DNA from: Sphingobacterium sp.
GTDB taxonomy: Bacteria; Bacteroidota; Bacteroidia; Sphingobacteriales; Sphingobacteriaceae
DNA: 64,000 nt
Assembly: GCA_031286695.1 (NCBI GenBank)
Contig: JAITTY010000005.1
Location: forward strand, 124,001-188,000
Direction: 5' to 3'
Position 1 is the first letter of the stretch; the number at the start of each line of letters is the position of its first letter. Shown piece after piece: positions 16,894 to 25,704 of the stretch. Position numbers and translations under genes: made by a program. The notes beneath the pieces were generated by a model. The model searched no databases. It was not told the DNA's origin and saw only the letters and a list, made by a program, of their open reading frames with translations.

Positions 16894-18474
16894 ATGAAAG
16901 AATTTGCCACATTGATCCATGCGCTTGACAGCAGCAATAAGACCAATTCCAAAAAAGAAGCTATTTTGGATTTTTTAGACCGGGCTTCCGAAAAAGACAA
17001 ACTCTGGTTCTTAGCCCTTATGACCGGGAAAAGACCCAAGCGCAGCATCGCTGTCAAAGATCTCAAAACATGGACCTTAGAGATAACAGGAATTCCGGAA
17101 TGGCTCTTCGTGGAATGTTATGCAGCTGTAGGCGACCTCGCCGAAACATTGTCACTGCTCCTGCCACCAGCATCGCAACTGATTGAAAAAAGCCTCAGCG
17201 AATGGATGGCGGAGATTGTCGCTATTCAAGATGCGCCAGTCGCTGATAAAAAAGCATTTGTTGTTCGTTCCTGGAATGCCTTAACGACGGTGGAGCGCTT
17301 TATTTTCAACAAGCTTCTCGGGGGGAGTTTCCGTTTAGGCATCTCAGCCAAGGGCTTGATCAATACCATTGCCCATTACAGCGGCAACGAAGCCAGCGCT
17401 GTCGCACACAGTATTATGGGCGAATGGAATCCCCATGAATTTGAGTTTGAAAAACTTATTCATGGTGCCTATAGCGATACGAATCTTTCCAAGCCCTACC
17501 CATTCTGCCTTGCCTATCCCATTGAAAACGAACCTGAAAAATTGGGACCAATTACCGACTGGCAGGCCGAATACAAATGGGATGGCATCCGCGGCCAATT
17601 TATCAAGCGTTCAGATGACATCCATATCTGGTCCCGTGGCGAGGAATTGGTTACGCCACAATTTCCTGAAATTAACGAAGCTCTCCAGCAGTGGAAGGGC
17701 AACTTCGTCCTAGATGGCGAAATTCTCGCGGTAAAAGACGGCCGCGTGCTCAACTTTTCCGAGCTTCAAAAGCGGATTAACCGCAAAACCATTCCCAAAT
17801 CATTACGTGAAGAAGTACCCATTGCGGTGTATCTCTACGATATAGTAGAGCTGGAAGGAGCCGACCTGCGCAATGAACCGCTTGCATACAGGCGTGCGCA
17901 GCTGGAAAGTCTTGTAGCCGAAAACCCGAACAGTGCACTGCAGCTATCCCCGCTTATATATGCACCGGAATGGCCCTTACTCCGAAGCATACAAGCCGCC
18001 TCGCGAGAGGTCAACAGCGAAGGACTTATGCTCAAGAAAAAGGATTCAGCTTACCATGCCGGACGCAAAAAGGGCGATTGGTGGAAATGGAAGGTAAATC
18101 CCATGAGCATAGACGCCGTCCTCATTTATGCACAGAAAGGAAGCGGTCGCCGCAGCGCCCACTATACTGATTATACCTTTGCAATAAAAGATGGCGATAA
18201 ACTCGTCACCATTGCCAAGGCTTATTCAGGCCTTACGGATAAGGAGATTCTTGAAGTGAGCCGTTTTGTGAAGCAAAATTCCCTGGAAAAGTTTGGCCCG
18301 GTAAGAACAGTCAAACCTGAACTGGTATTTGAAATCGCATTTGAGGGAATTGGTTATAGCAAACGGCACAAATCGGGTGTGGCATTGCGTTTCCCGAGAA
18401 TACTGCGCTGGCGAAAAGACAAGACTGCCGCAGACATCGACACTCTTGAAAATATTAAAAAATTGATCCAATAA
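16894..18474 (+). CDS. ATP-dependent DNA ligase
   Basis: The 526-residue ligase has an N-terminal DNA-binding domain (about 1-200), then motif I 'EYKWDGIRG' with adenylated Lys228. Later come 'DGEILA', 'EGLMLKKKDSAYHAGRKKGDWWKWK' (motifs IV and V) and a C-terminal OB-fold ending in 'ALRFPRILRWRKDK'. It seals nicks using ATP, unlike the essential NAD-dependent LigA, so it is a repair enzyme. The length is typical of the ligase paired with the MBL exonuclease and Lhr-like helicase. The helicase gene follows after 4 bp. The role in processing damaged ends is inferred from the family. Confidence 0.93.
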   Translation: MKEFATLIHALDSSNKTNSKKEAILDFLDRASEKDKLWFLALMTGKRPKRSIAVKDLKTWTLEITGIPEWLFVECYAAVGDLAETLSLLLPPASQLIEKSLSEWMAEIVAIQDAPVADKKAFVVRSWNALTTVERFIFNKLLGGSFRLGISAKGLINTIAHYSGNEASAVAHSIMGEWNPHEFEFEKLIHGAYSDTNLSKPYPFCLAYPIENEPEKLGPITDWQAEYKWDGIRGQFIKRSDDIHIWSRGEELVTPQFPEINEALQQWKGNFVLDGEILAVKDGRVLNFSELQKRINRKTIPKSLREEVPIAVYLYDIVELEGADLRNEPLAYRRAQLESLVAENPNSALQLSPLIYAPEWPLLRSIQAASREVNSEGLMLKKKDSAYHAGRKKGDWWKWKVNPMSIDAVLIYAQKGSGRRSAHYTDYTFAIKDGDKLVTIAKAYSGLTDKEILEVSRFVKQNSLEKFGPVRTVKPELVFEIAFEGIGYSKRHKSGVALRFPRILRWRKDKTAADIDTLENIKKLIQ

Positions 18475-18478
18475 TACA

Positions 18479-20941
18479 TTGAAGCAGAAATTAGCAGATA
18501 GTGAAGGATTTCGAATTGTCAATAATTATTTCGAATCCAAGGGAAATGTCCCTTTTAGCTTTCAGACCAAAGCCTGGGAAAAGTATGCACAAGGCTACAG
18601 CGGGCTGATCATTGCGCCTACCGGATTCGGAAAGACTTTTTCCCTCTTTATGGCCGTACTGATAGACTTCCTCAATCAGCCTGAACAGTACCAAAAGGGG
18701 TTAAAACTACTTTGGATAACACCCTTGCGCTCCCTGGCTAAAGATCTCGCCCGGGCCATGCAGGCTGCAATAGACGATATTGGTCTGGACTGGGTCGTTC
18801 AGGTCCGCAATGGCGACACCGATCCCAAGATCAAGGTCCAGCAGACACGGTCTATGCCCGACATCCTGCTTGTTACCCCAGAGAGCCTGCATTTGCTGCT
18901 TGCTCAAAAGCAGCGTGACAAATATTTTAAAAACCTCCAATGTGTGACGGTAGATGAGTGGCATGAACTCATGGGCAACAAACGTGGGGTTATGGTCGAA
19001 CTCGCGCTATCTTTTCTAAAGGCTTATTACAAAAAAGTACGCATTTGGGGCATCACAGCTACAATAGGTAACCTCGATGAGGCCATGGAGGTTTTACTGC
19101 CGACTGCAGCGAAGCGTATACAAATCGTCGCCAAGGAGAAGAAGAAGATTGAAATTAAGCCGATCTATCCCAGTAAGGTAGAACTCCTTCCCTGGGCAGG
19201 TCACCTTGGTGGCAATCTGGCCGATCAGGTCGTCCCTATTATCCTCCAAAGCAAAAGCACGATCCTCTTTACCAACACGCGTAGTCAAAGTGAAATGTGG
19301 TACCAGCTGCTGTTGCAGGTGCATCCGGATTTTGCGGGACAAATTGCGCTTCACCACAGTTCTATCGACGCACAGCTACGCGAATGGATTGAGGACAACC
19401 TGAGTACAGGCAAGCTTAAAGCTGTAGTTTCAACGTCGTCGCTTGACCTCGGGGTTGACTTCAAGCCGGTGGATACAGTTATTCAAATCGGATCAAGTAA
19501 AGGTGTAGCCCGGTTTATGCAACGCGCTGGAAGAAGTGGACATAGCCCTTTCGAAACCTCAACGATTTATTTCGTACCCACGCACTCTCTGGAACTGATC
19601 GAAGCTGCAGCATTAAAGGAAGCTGTAAAAACACAGACGATTGAAAACCGTGATCCCATGGTACAGACATTTGATGTCCTGGTGCAATTTATGGTTACCA
19701 TTGCCCTCGGTGGCGGATTCCGTTCCGAAGAACTACACAAGATCGTTGCCGACACTCATGCTTTTAAATATATGGATCAGGAAGAATGGCAATGGTGCAT
19801 GTATTTTATCACCGCAGGGGGAAAAATCGGCAAACGCTACGAGGAATTTCACAAAGTCATACAGAACGAAGAAGGCCTCTGGGTCATCAAAAATCGTCGG
19901 TTGGCTTTGCTGCATCGCCTCAATATAGGCGCCATTGTGGGCGATGCTATGATGCGTGTCAAATTTCTCTCTGGCGGGTATATTGGCATGATCGAAGAAT
20001 ATTTTATCAGCAAGCTCAAAAAAGGTGAACGCTTTATCCTCGCGGGACGGATACTGGAACTCGTCATGGTCAAAGAGATGACTGTGTTTGTAAAAAATTC
20101 ATCAGGAAAAGCCATTACTCCGAGCTGGCTCGGTGGCAGACTTCCCTTATCCTCCAACCTAAGCCACTTCCTCCGCAAAAAACTGGCGGAGGCCACCGAT
20201 GCCCCACCTGCTGAGAAGGAACTTCATTTTCTGGCACCACTGATTGAAAAACAGGCGGCGTTATCTGCAGTACCGGGCGAAGATGAATTCCTCGTCGAGC
20301 ATATCAAAACCCGGGAAGGTCATCATTTATTTTTCTATCCTTTGGAAGGAAGATTGATCCATGAAGTTATGGCGGCGCTTGTCGCTTACCGAATAAGCAA
20401 GTTATATCCCATCAGTTTTTCCATGGCCATGAATGACTACGGCTTCGAACTTTACTCCGACAAGGAAATCCTGCTGAACCAAACACAGCTCGAAGCGGTG
20501 TTGAGCCGCAAGAATTTGATGGAAGATGTGGTCAGCAGCATCAATTCAGCAGAAATGGCCAGCCGTAAATTCAGGGATATTGCTGTTATCTCCGGACTGG
20601 TCGTTCAAAATTACCCCGGAACACAGCAGAACAACAAATCGCTGCAGGCCTCTTCAGGGATTATCTTCCGGGTACTGATGGAACACGATCCTAGCAACCT
20701 ATTGCTCAAACAGGCTTTTTCCGAAGTATTCAATCAGCAACTGGAAGAATATCGGCTTGTAAAAGCCTTTGATCGAATAAATCAGAGCAAAATACGCTAT
20801 ACCTTTGTAGAAGAATATACACCATTGAGCTTCCCAATAAAGGTCGATAGCCTCCGGCAATCCCTATCGAGCGAAGCGCTGATTGAACGGATTCAACGCA
20901 TGGAAAAGATCAATGCACAAAAAAAGAAAAGCAGAAAATGA
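18479..20941 (+). CDS. Ligase-associated DEXH-box helicase (Lhr-like)
   Basis: The 820-residue SF2 helicase has Walker A 'APTGFGKT' (Lys52), motif Ia 'TPLRSLAKDL', a DEWH box ('VTVDEWHEL'), 'GITATIG' (motif III), 'FTNTRSQSE', and motif VI 'QRAGRSGH'. A long Lhr-type C-terminal region follows. Lhr-core helicases are 3'-5' ATP-driven unwinding enzymes. The start is TTG at 18479, four bases after the ligase stop. The next in-frame ATG lies beyond the Walker A motif, so TTG is needed. It overlaps the downstream phosphoesterase gene by four bases (ATGA). Confidence 0.9.
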   Translation: MKQKLADSEGFRIVNNYFESKGNVPFSFQTKAWEKYAQGYSGLIIAPTGFGKTFSLFMAVLIDFLNQPEQYQKGLKLLWITPLRSLAKDLARAMQAAIDDIGLDWVVQVRNGDTDPKIKVQQTRSMPDILLVTPESLHLLLAQKQRDKYFKNLQCVTVDEWHELMGNKRGVMVELALSFLKAYYKKVRIWGITATIGNLDEAMEVLLPTAAKRIQIVAKEKKKIEIKPIYPSKVELLPWAGHLGGNLADQVVPIILQSKSTILFTNTRSQSEMWYQLLLQVHPDFAGQIALHHSSIDAQLREWIEDNLSTGKLKAVVSTSSLDLGVDFKPVDTVIQIGSSKGVARFMQRAGRSGHSPFETSTIYFVPTHSLELIEAAALKEAVKTQTIENRDPMVQTFDVLVQFMVTIALGGGFRSEELHKIVADTHAFKYMDQEEWQWCMYFITAGGKIGKRYEEFHKVIQNEEGLWVIKNRRLALLHRLNIGAIVGDAMMRVKFLSGGYIGMIEEYFISKLKKGERFILAGRILELVMVKEMTVFVKNSSGKAITPSWLGGRLPLSSNLSHFLRKKLAEATDAPPAEKELHFLAPLIEKQAALSAVPGEDEFLVEHIKTREGHHLFFYPLEGRLIHEVMAALVAYRISKLYPISFSMAMNDYGFELYSDKEILLNQTQLEAVLSRKNLMEDVVSSINSAEMASRKFRDIAVISGLVVQNYPGTQQNNKSLQASSGIIFRVLMEHDPSNLLLKQAFSEVFNQQLEEYRLVKAFDRINQSKIRYTFVEEYTPLSFPIKVDSLRQSLSSEALIERIQRMEKINAQKKKSRK

Positions 20942-21600
20942 AGATCGCAGAGCAAACTATCACATTTAATAAACAGGAATTAATTATTAATAATCAGCGA
21001 TCTATATTTTGGGAAGAAACAAAATCCTTGATTTTATCCGACCTGCATCTCGGCAAAGCCGCACATTTCAGAAAGCATGGGATTGCTATCCCCATGGACA
21101 CTTCGCTAGCAGACCTAAATCGACTCGAAGACCTAATCGGACATTATCAACCTAGGCAGGTCATTGTTGTCGGAGATCTTGTGCATGCAGGTGTTAACCA
21201 GGAAGTACTTTTATTGGAGGCGTTCAGGCTGAAATATCCTCATCTCCTGCTTCACCTTGTGAAAGGTAATCATGACAGACTATCGTCTCAGATGAGCGAG
21301 CGTTTTGGCATTCATCATCACGAAGAAATTTTTGAACACAATGGAATCCTATTTAAACACCATCCTGCCGATGCGGCAGATCACTCGTCTTTCAGAATCA
21401 GCGGACATATCCACCCCGGAGTCAGTATAATCATCCCTCCAAAGCGTCATTTACGTCTGCCCTGCTTTTTGGTAGCAGAGCATCAGATTATTCTTCCTGC
21501 ATTTAGTAAATTCACCGGTTTAGACAGTAACGACATGTCCGCCGCATATCAATGTTATGCAATTACGGACGATCTGATTTTCCCGGTCGGTTCATTTTGA
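20938..21600 (+). CDS. pdeM: Ligase-associated DNA damage response phosphoesterase PdeM
   Basis: The 220-residue protein shows the calcineurin-like metal motifs in order: 'LSDLHLGKAAHFRK', 'VVGDLVHAG', 'KGNHDRL' and 'ISGHIHPG'. The PdeM family accompanies the ligase, exonuclease and helicase genes and is presumed to be a DNA endonuclease or phosphodiesterase of a repair pathway. The start overlaps the helicase stop as ATGA. This completes the module and ends 18 bp before the convergent AraC-type gene, leaving little room for a terminator. Confidence 0.9.
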   Translation: MKIAEQTITFNKQELIINNQRSIFWEETKSLILSDLHLGKAAHFRKHGIAIPMDTSLADLNRLEDLIGHYQPRQVIVVGDLVHAGVNQEVLLLEAFRLKYPHLLLHLVKGNHDRLSSQMSERFGIHHHEEIFEHNGILFKHHPADAADHSSFRISGHIHPGVSIIIPPKRHLRLPCFLVAEHQIILPAFSKFTGLDSNDMSAAYQCYAITDDLIFPVGSF

Positions 21601-21618
21601 TTGCAGATCAGGAATTAC

Positions 21619-22581
21619 TTACATTTTGAGCTCGCCCGGTGAGATACCGTAATATTTTTTAAACGCGCTGCTAAAGTTATTTTGATGACCATATCCGGTT
21701 AACAGGGCGACCTCATAAACCGTCATTTTATCGTCTAGCAGATAACTTTTGGCCTTTTCCATGCGCACGCGTGTCAGATAGTCATGTATGGTTACTGAAA
21801 AATATTCCTTGAAATCCTTACGTAGTTTGCTCTCACTGGTCAGCACTTCTGCAGCGAGCTCTTTCTGCGTCGGCGGATTGGCAATGCGTTGCTCCAAAAT
21901 CTGCCGAGCCATCTCTAGCCGCTGTATATCTTCCTCGTGGAATAACGAATCGTTGCTTTCCGTTTTCTCATTGTATTGTTCAAACTGATACATCAGCAGT
22001 TCAACGATACGAGACTCAGTATGCAACCGGCGGATTTCACCTTTCTTCTTGGATTCGATCAATTCGGTTATTGTATGCTGCATTTCGTAGGTGGCCATCA
22101 GGTCCTCTTCCGAGAAAGATACATACTCCCCCTTTTCGATCTCGTGAACAAATTGTTGGTGCAGCAGGGAATCACGTTTGATCAGATTGAGGTAATACTC
22201 CTTGGAAATAACGGCTATAAAGTAGGTATATTCGATCCCAGGCTCCACCTCATGAATGGATTTGACCGAAGGAATATAGCGGATATTATGCCTGCTCATG
22301 CCATAGGGCAATTTGCTATCGGTCGGCTTAAAAAAGATAAACTGACTCGTGATAGTCTCCCCCTCAATTTCAGTAAGAACCTGCACAGGCCGATCAAACT
22401 GCATTTTAGAATGCAGTATAAACAATCCCGAAGTGGATAGCTGAAAATTCTCCATATGGACAGGATCCTTGGATATCGATATCCTATTTTCTACCAAAGG
22501 TTTGTCGGGAACATAGCCATCCGGAATTTCTTCTTCAAAAAGCCAATCTGCCAACTCTACTATTTTACTTTTCACCAACAT
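21619..22581 (-). CDS. AraC-family regulator, PchR-like
   Basis: The 320-residue regulator has an N-terminal sensor part (about 1-215) without a clear cupin signature. The C-terminal AraC DNA-binding domain has two helix-turn-helices ('TQKELAAEVLTSESKLRKDF', 'VYEVALLTGYGHQNNFSSAFKKYYG'). The layout resembles PchR-type regulators that sense siderophores or iron chelates and activate uptake. It lies downstream of hmuTUV and has its own near-palindromic iron-box-like motif 64-86 bp before the start. Regulation of the heme island is the likely role. Direct proof is absent. Confidence 0.85.
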   Translation of the reverse strand: MLVKSKIVELADWLFEEEIPDGYVPDKPLVENRISISKDPVHMENFQLSTSGLFILHSKMQFDRPVQVLTEIEGETITSQFIFFKPTDSKLPYGMSRHNIRYIPSVKSIHEVEPGIEYTYFIAVISKEYYLNLIKRDSLLHQQFVHEIEKGEYVSFSEEDLMATYEMQHTITELIESKKKGEIRRLHTESRIVELLMYQFEQYNEKTESNDSLFHEEDIQRLEMARQILEQRIANPPTQKELAAEVLTSESKLRKDFKEYFSVTIHDYLTRVRMEKAKSYLLDDKMTVYEVALLTGYGHQNNFSSAFKKYYGISPGELKM

Positions 22582-22644
22582 GATTACAAATCCTAAATAA
22601 GCTTGAAGCAGTTAAAATTAACGAAATAAGATGGTATTCTAAAA

Positions 22645-22667
22645 TTATTTATAATCTTTCTAAATAA
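22645..22667 (-). promoter_or_regulatory. Candidate iron/heme operator upstream of the AraC-type gene
   Basis: The site starts TTATTTA and ends TAAATAA, and 9 of 11 base pairs across its centre are complementary. Read on the minus strand it directly follows TAGTGTTG, one mismatch from the -7 consensus TAnnTTTG, which overlaps the hmuV stop codon. A repressor bound here would cover the start point. It matches the sites at 25677, 29733 and 36023. Confidence 0.55.
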
Positions 22668-22672
22668 CAACA

Positions 22673-23464
22673 CTAATCCAAGTCAATATCCATTTCCTCC
22701 AATTGAACATAGGGTTTTAAGGTCCTTGGATTCATAATGACGTTGGATTCGACCGAAAAGATGGTGTAAATTTCCTTTTGAGCTAGTACTTCGACAGGAG
22801 TACCATGAAAAAGCTTACGCCCATTTTTGAGCATGAGGATACGATCGGCATACATGGCTGCAAAGTTGACATCATGCACGATCAGCACCACCATAAATCC
22901 TTTACGGGCAAGCGCACGGGCTATCGCGAGGACCTTCTGCTGGTAGTGTAAATCCAGCGCAGAAATTGGTTCATCCAATAACAACAATGAATCAGGATTA
23001 TCCCAGATCTGTGCCAAGATACGTGCAAGATGGACGCGTTGCTGCTCGCCACCTGATAAGCTCAGAAAATCCCGCTCAGCGAAAGCCGATACCCCACAAA
23101 GTTCCATGGTTTCCGCAACGACCTTATAGTCATGTTCCTTTGGTGTATTCTTGTAATGCGGATACCTTCCCATCAGCACAATTTCCTCCACATTAAAGCT
23201 CAGCGTCATCTGCTGCTGCTGGCTCAACAGCGCCCGGCATTTAGAGAGCGTCGCTGGGTCATAATCCAATAAAGCCTTTCCATTGAGATGAACCGCTCCC
23301 GAATCTGGTTTCTTTTCGCCACAAAGCACCCCCATCAATGTAGATTTACCCGCACCATTGGCGCCGAGAATGGCCAGGATCTCACCTTTGCGCACCTGAA
23401 AGGTAATATCCTTCAGAAGCTTTCGTCCATTCACTTCATAGTTGATTTTCTCTACACGCAACAT
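22673..23464 (-). CDS. hmuV: Heme ABC transporter ATP-binding protein
   Basis: The 263-residue ATPase has Walker A 'GANGAGKST', signature 'LSGGEQQRVHLARIL', Walker B 'LLLLDEPISALD' and the H-loop 'LIVHDVNFA'. The sequence matches the HmuV/FecE class that drives heme or ferric-chelate import across the inner membrane. It follows the permease after 34 bp. With a heme oxygenase and HmuY proteins nearby, heme is the probable substrate rather than a siderophore or cobalamin. It is the last gene of the hmuTUV operon. Confidence 0.9.
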   Translation of the reverse strand: MLRVEKINYEVNGRKLLKDITFQVRKGEILAILGANGAGKSTLMGVLCGEKKPDSGAVHLNGKALLDYDPATLSKCRALLSQQQQMTLSFNVEEIVLMGRYPHYKNTPKEHDYKVVAETMELCGVSAFAERDFLSLSGGEQQRVHLARILAQIWDNPDSLLLLDEPISALDLHYQQKVLAIARALARKGFMVVLIVHDVNFAAMYADRILMLKNGRKLFHGTPVEVLAQKEIYTIFSVESNVIMNPRTLKPYVQLEEMDIDLD

Positions 23465-23498
23465 AATACGATTATTTTATTCGGTCTCCGTCAAAAGA

Positions 23499-24530
23499 CT
23501 ACTTATCTTTAATTAAAATGTACAAGAATACAGGTGTTCCTAAAAGTGCCGTAATCACACCAATTGGCAATTCTATCGGTGCCACAACAACACGCGCAAT
23601 CACGTCTGCCAGCGTAAGCACCAGCGCCCCCAACAGCAGTGAACCCGGAAGGACAAAACGATGATCCGCTCCGCCCATTAGCCGGACAGTATGCGGAACG
23701 ATCAGCCCCACAAATCCGATGATGCCCGATACGGCAACAGAAGCTCCCACTGCTAACGTGGAGAGGATGACAACCCATCGTTTGACACGGTCCGTGCGCA
23801 TCCCCAATAGATCTGCCTGCAGTTCCCCTAATGCAAAAGCATTTAGCGACTTACCAAAAAAGGGCAATATCAGCACCGGGATCAAAATAAATGGCGCCAA
23901 AGCGGTTAAGTTATCCCAAGTAGCCCCTCCCAAACTGCCCAGCATCCAAAAAGTGATGGTACGCAACTGCTGTTCTGTAGACAGATAAGTCATCAAACCT
24001 GTTAGCGCCCCCGCAAATGCATTAATAGCAATTCCCGCCAATAACATGGTGGTTACATTAGGACGCCCATTTTTACTCGCAATACGATACACTAAAAAAG
24101 CTGTTAAACCCGCTCCCACAAATGCACCAAAAGCCAATAAATAATAACCGATCCAGGCAGACAATGACGTGAAGAGAAAAGTCTCAAATGCGATAATCAA
24201 TACCGCAAAAAGAGACGCTCCTGACGAAATCCCAATGAGCCCTGGTTCAGCCAGTGGATTACGGAATATACCTTGGATAGCAGCACCGGATATACCGAGC
24301 GCTGCACCTACCAAAAGCCCGAGCAAAAGACGCGGCATGCGGATCTCAAAAAGAACATCTTCTTGCATATTAGGCACGCTGCTGACACTCCCCAAGTGCA
24401 GCTTTTGCAGCAACATCGTTAATATATCACCGGACGGAATATGATAGGCCCCCATTCCCAAGGCAACAATACTTGTCATAACCAATACGAGGCCCAGGGC
24501 CAGCAATATAAATTTCTGTTTCCTCTGCAC
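23499..24530 (-). CDS. hmuU: Heme ABC transporter permease (FecCD family)
   Basis: The 343-residue membrane protein has about nine to ten hydrophobic segments and FecCD landmarks: 'RMPRLLLGLLVGAALGISGA', 'QGIFRNPLAEPGLIGISSGA' and 'GFVGLIVPHTVRLMGG'. The length is typical of BtuC/HmuU permeases, which work as a homodimer with HmuV. It starts five bases after the binding-protein gene, so the operon is tight. Confidence 0.9.
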   Translation of the reverse strand: MQRKQKFILLALGLVLVMTSIVALGMGAYHIPSGDILTMLLQKLHLGSVSSVPNMQEDVLFEIRMPRLLLGLLVGAALGISGAAIQGIFRNPLAEPGLIGISSGASLFAVLIIAFETFLFTSLSAWIGYYLLAFGAFVGAGLTAFLVYRIASKNGRPNVTTMLLAGIAINAFAGALTGLMTYLSTEQQLRTITFWMLGSLGGATWDNLTALAPFILIPVLILPFFGKSLNAFALGELQADLLGMRTDRVKRWVVILSTLAVGASVAVSGIIGFVGLIVPHTVRLMGGADHRFVLPGSLLLGALVLTLADVIARVVVAPIELPIGVITALLGTPVFLYILIKDK

Positions 24531-24535
24531 CTGAT

Positions 24536-25393
24536 CTATTTTGAATCCATCACTTTTCCAAATCCACGGTGCAATTCCAGAATTGCGTCTGGCAGGCGAT
24601 TACTAAAATTGACCAGCAACGAAGCATTCATCACGAGGATGCGATCGTTTTTACCCGCATTGGTAATGCGCATACCCGGCAATTTAAGAATAGCATCCTC
24701 GCCCCCAAGACTACTTGCTCCAAAGTCAAATAGCAAGACAATATCGGGATTGGCCTGTACCAACGCTTCGGTTGTATACGGTTTAAAATCTGAAAATTCC
24801 TGCACGGCATTTTTACCACCAGCCAGGTTGATCATTGCATCTAGACTACTTCCTTTCCCAGCAACACTCATTGTACCTGTACCGCGTGCATACAAAAACA
24901 GTACTTTCGGGGCTACTTTTCCCTGATTTTCCTTCTTGACCAATTCCATCGTATGGTCGAGACTTAATTTTGTACGTGAAACTAAATTCTTTCCAGCTGC
25001 AGATTCGCCTACAGCATCAGCTACCTCCTGAATATAACGAAGGGCACCCGAAACAGAATAGTTGGGCTTGATCGAAACAAATTTCACCCCTGCTGCACGG
25101 ATTTGCTGAACGACAGCCTTGGATACATCCCCCTCATTCGCGATCACGATCGTCGGTTTAAAAGATAATAAGCCCTCGGCTGAAACCGATCGGTTTTTAC
25201 TTACTCTGGGCAGTGCTGCCGCAGCTTTGGGCGAGATGCTCGTCACATCCGTCGCAACCATGCGCTCACCTACGCCCAATCCATAGATCGTTTCCGTCAG
25301 GGAACTGTTTAATGTAATGATTCTTTGCTGTGCCGTTGCCAATCCTCCGATTTGCATCAAACAGCACAGTATAACAACATAAAATCTACTCAT
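24536..25393 (-). CDS. hmuT: Periplasmic heme-binding protein of the ABC transporter
   Basis: The 285-residue protein has a signal peptide (about 1-21) and the two-lobed TroA-like fold typical of HmuT. It shows 'RIITLNSSLTETIYGLGVGERMVATD' at the start, 'KPTIVIANEG', the long linking helix near residue 145, and 'PDIVLLFDFGASSLGG'. Such proteins take heme from the outer-membrane receptor to HmuUV. It is the first gene of the leftward operon and diverges from the TonB-dependent receptor across a 311-bp region. Confidence 0.88.
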   Translation of the reverse strand: MSRFYVVILCCLMQIGGLATAQQRIITLNSSLTETIYGLGVGERMVATDVTSISPKAAAALPRVSKNRSVSAEGLLSFKPTIVIANEGDVSKAVVQQIRAAGVKFVSIKPNYSVSGALRYIQEVADAVGESAAGKNLVSRTKLSLDHTMELVKKENQGKVAPKVLFLYARGTGTMSVAGKGSSLDAMINLAGGKNAVQEFSDFKPYTTEALVQANPDIVLLFDFGASSLGGEDAILKLPGMRITNAGKNDRILVMNASLLVNFSNRLPDAILELHRGFGKVMDSK

Positions 25394-25475
25394 CGCAATT
25401 CTTTAGCTCTATCCGGGCAATAACAAAATTTCTGCATGATCTTCTTGCCTTGCCACTCATCTTGAGTACAAAACA

Positions 25476-25498
25476 AATCAATAATCAGTCTAAATACA
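25476..25498 (-). promoter_or_regulatory. Weak candidate iron/heme operator upstream of hmuT
   Basis: On the minus strand TATTTAGACTGATTA matches the left half of the motif found at 22645, 25677, 29733 and 36023. It follows TTAATTTG, one mismatch from TAnnTTTG. The right half is poorly symmetric, so this is weaker than the other sites. It is listed because its position relative to the -7-like element is the same. Confidence 0.3.
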
Positions 25499-25676
25499 AA
25501 TTAAATTGAATCCTTCAATATAAGGGAATGAACCACAAAAAACACAACAAACAACTAATAAACAACCATTTAACATAAAAACACAATCACTTTAGCCACA
25601 ACAAAAAACGAATTAAATAGAATTTATGACATTTTGCATAGAGAAAAATTCAGGTGGATTACCGTTTTTTGTAACA

Positions 25677-25699
25677 TTATTTAGAATTAGTAAAAATAA
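25677..25699 (+). promoter_or_regulatory. Candidate iron/heme operator upstream of the TonB receptor
   Basis: The motif begins TTATTTAGAAT and ends AAAATAA, with 8 of 11 positions complementary about the centre. It is followed by AATAG. It ends five bases before the GTG start of the receptor gene, so binding would block transcription start or the earliest transcript. Confidence 0.5.
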
Positions 25700-25704
25700 A
25701 AATA

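Larger units (their letters stand above)
25394..25704. other. Divergent promoter region of hmuT and the TonB receptor
   Basis: This very AT-rich region of 311 bp contains no ORF. It holds a good operator-like motif next to the receptor start (25677-25699) and a weaker one facing hmuT (25476-25498). The middle has many CAACAAAC-type low-complexity stretches and no hairpin with a T run. Confidence 0.6.
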
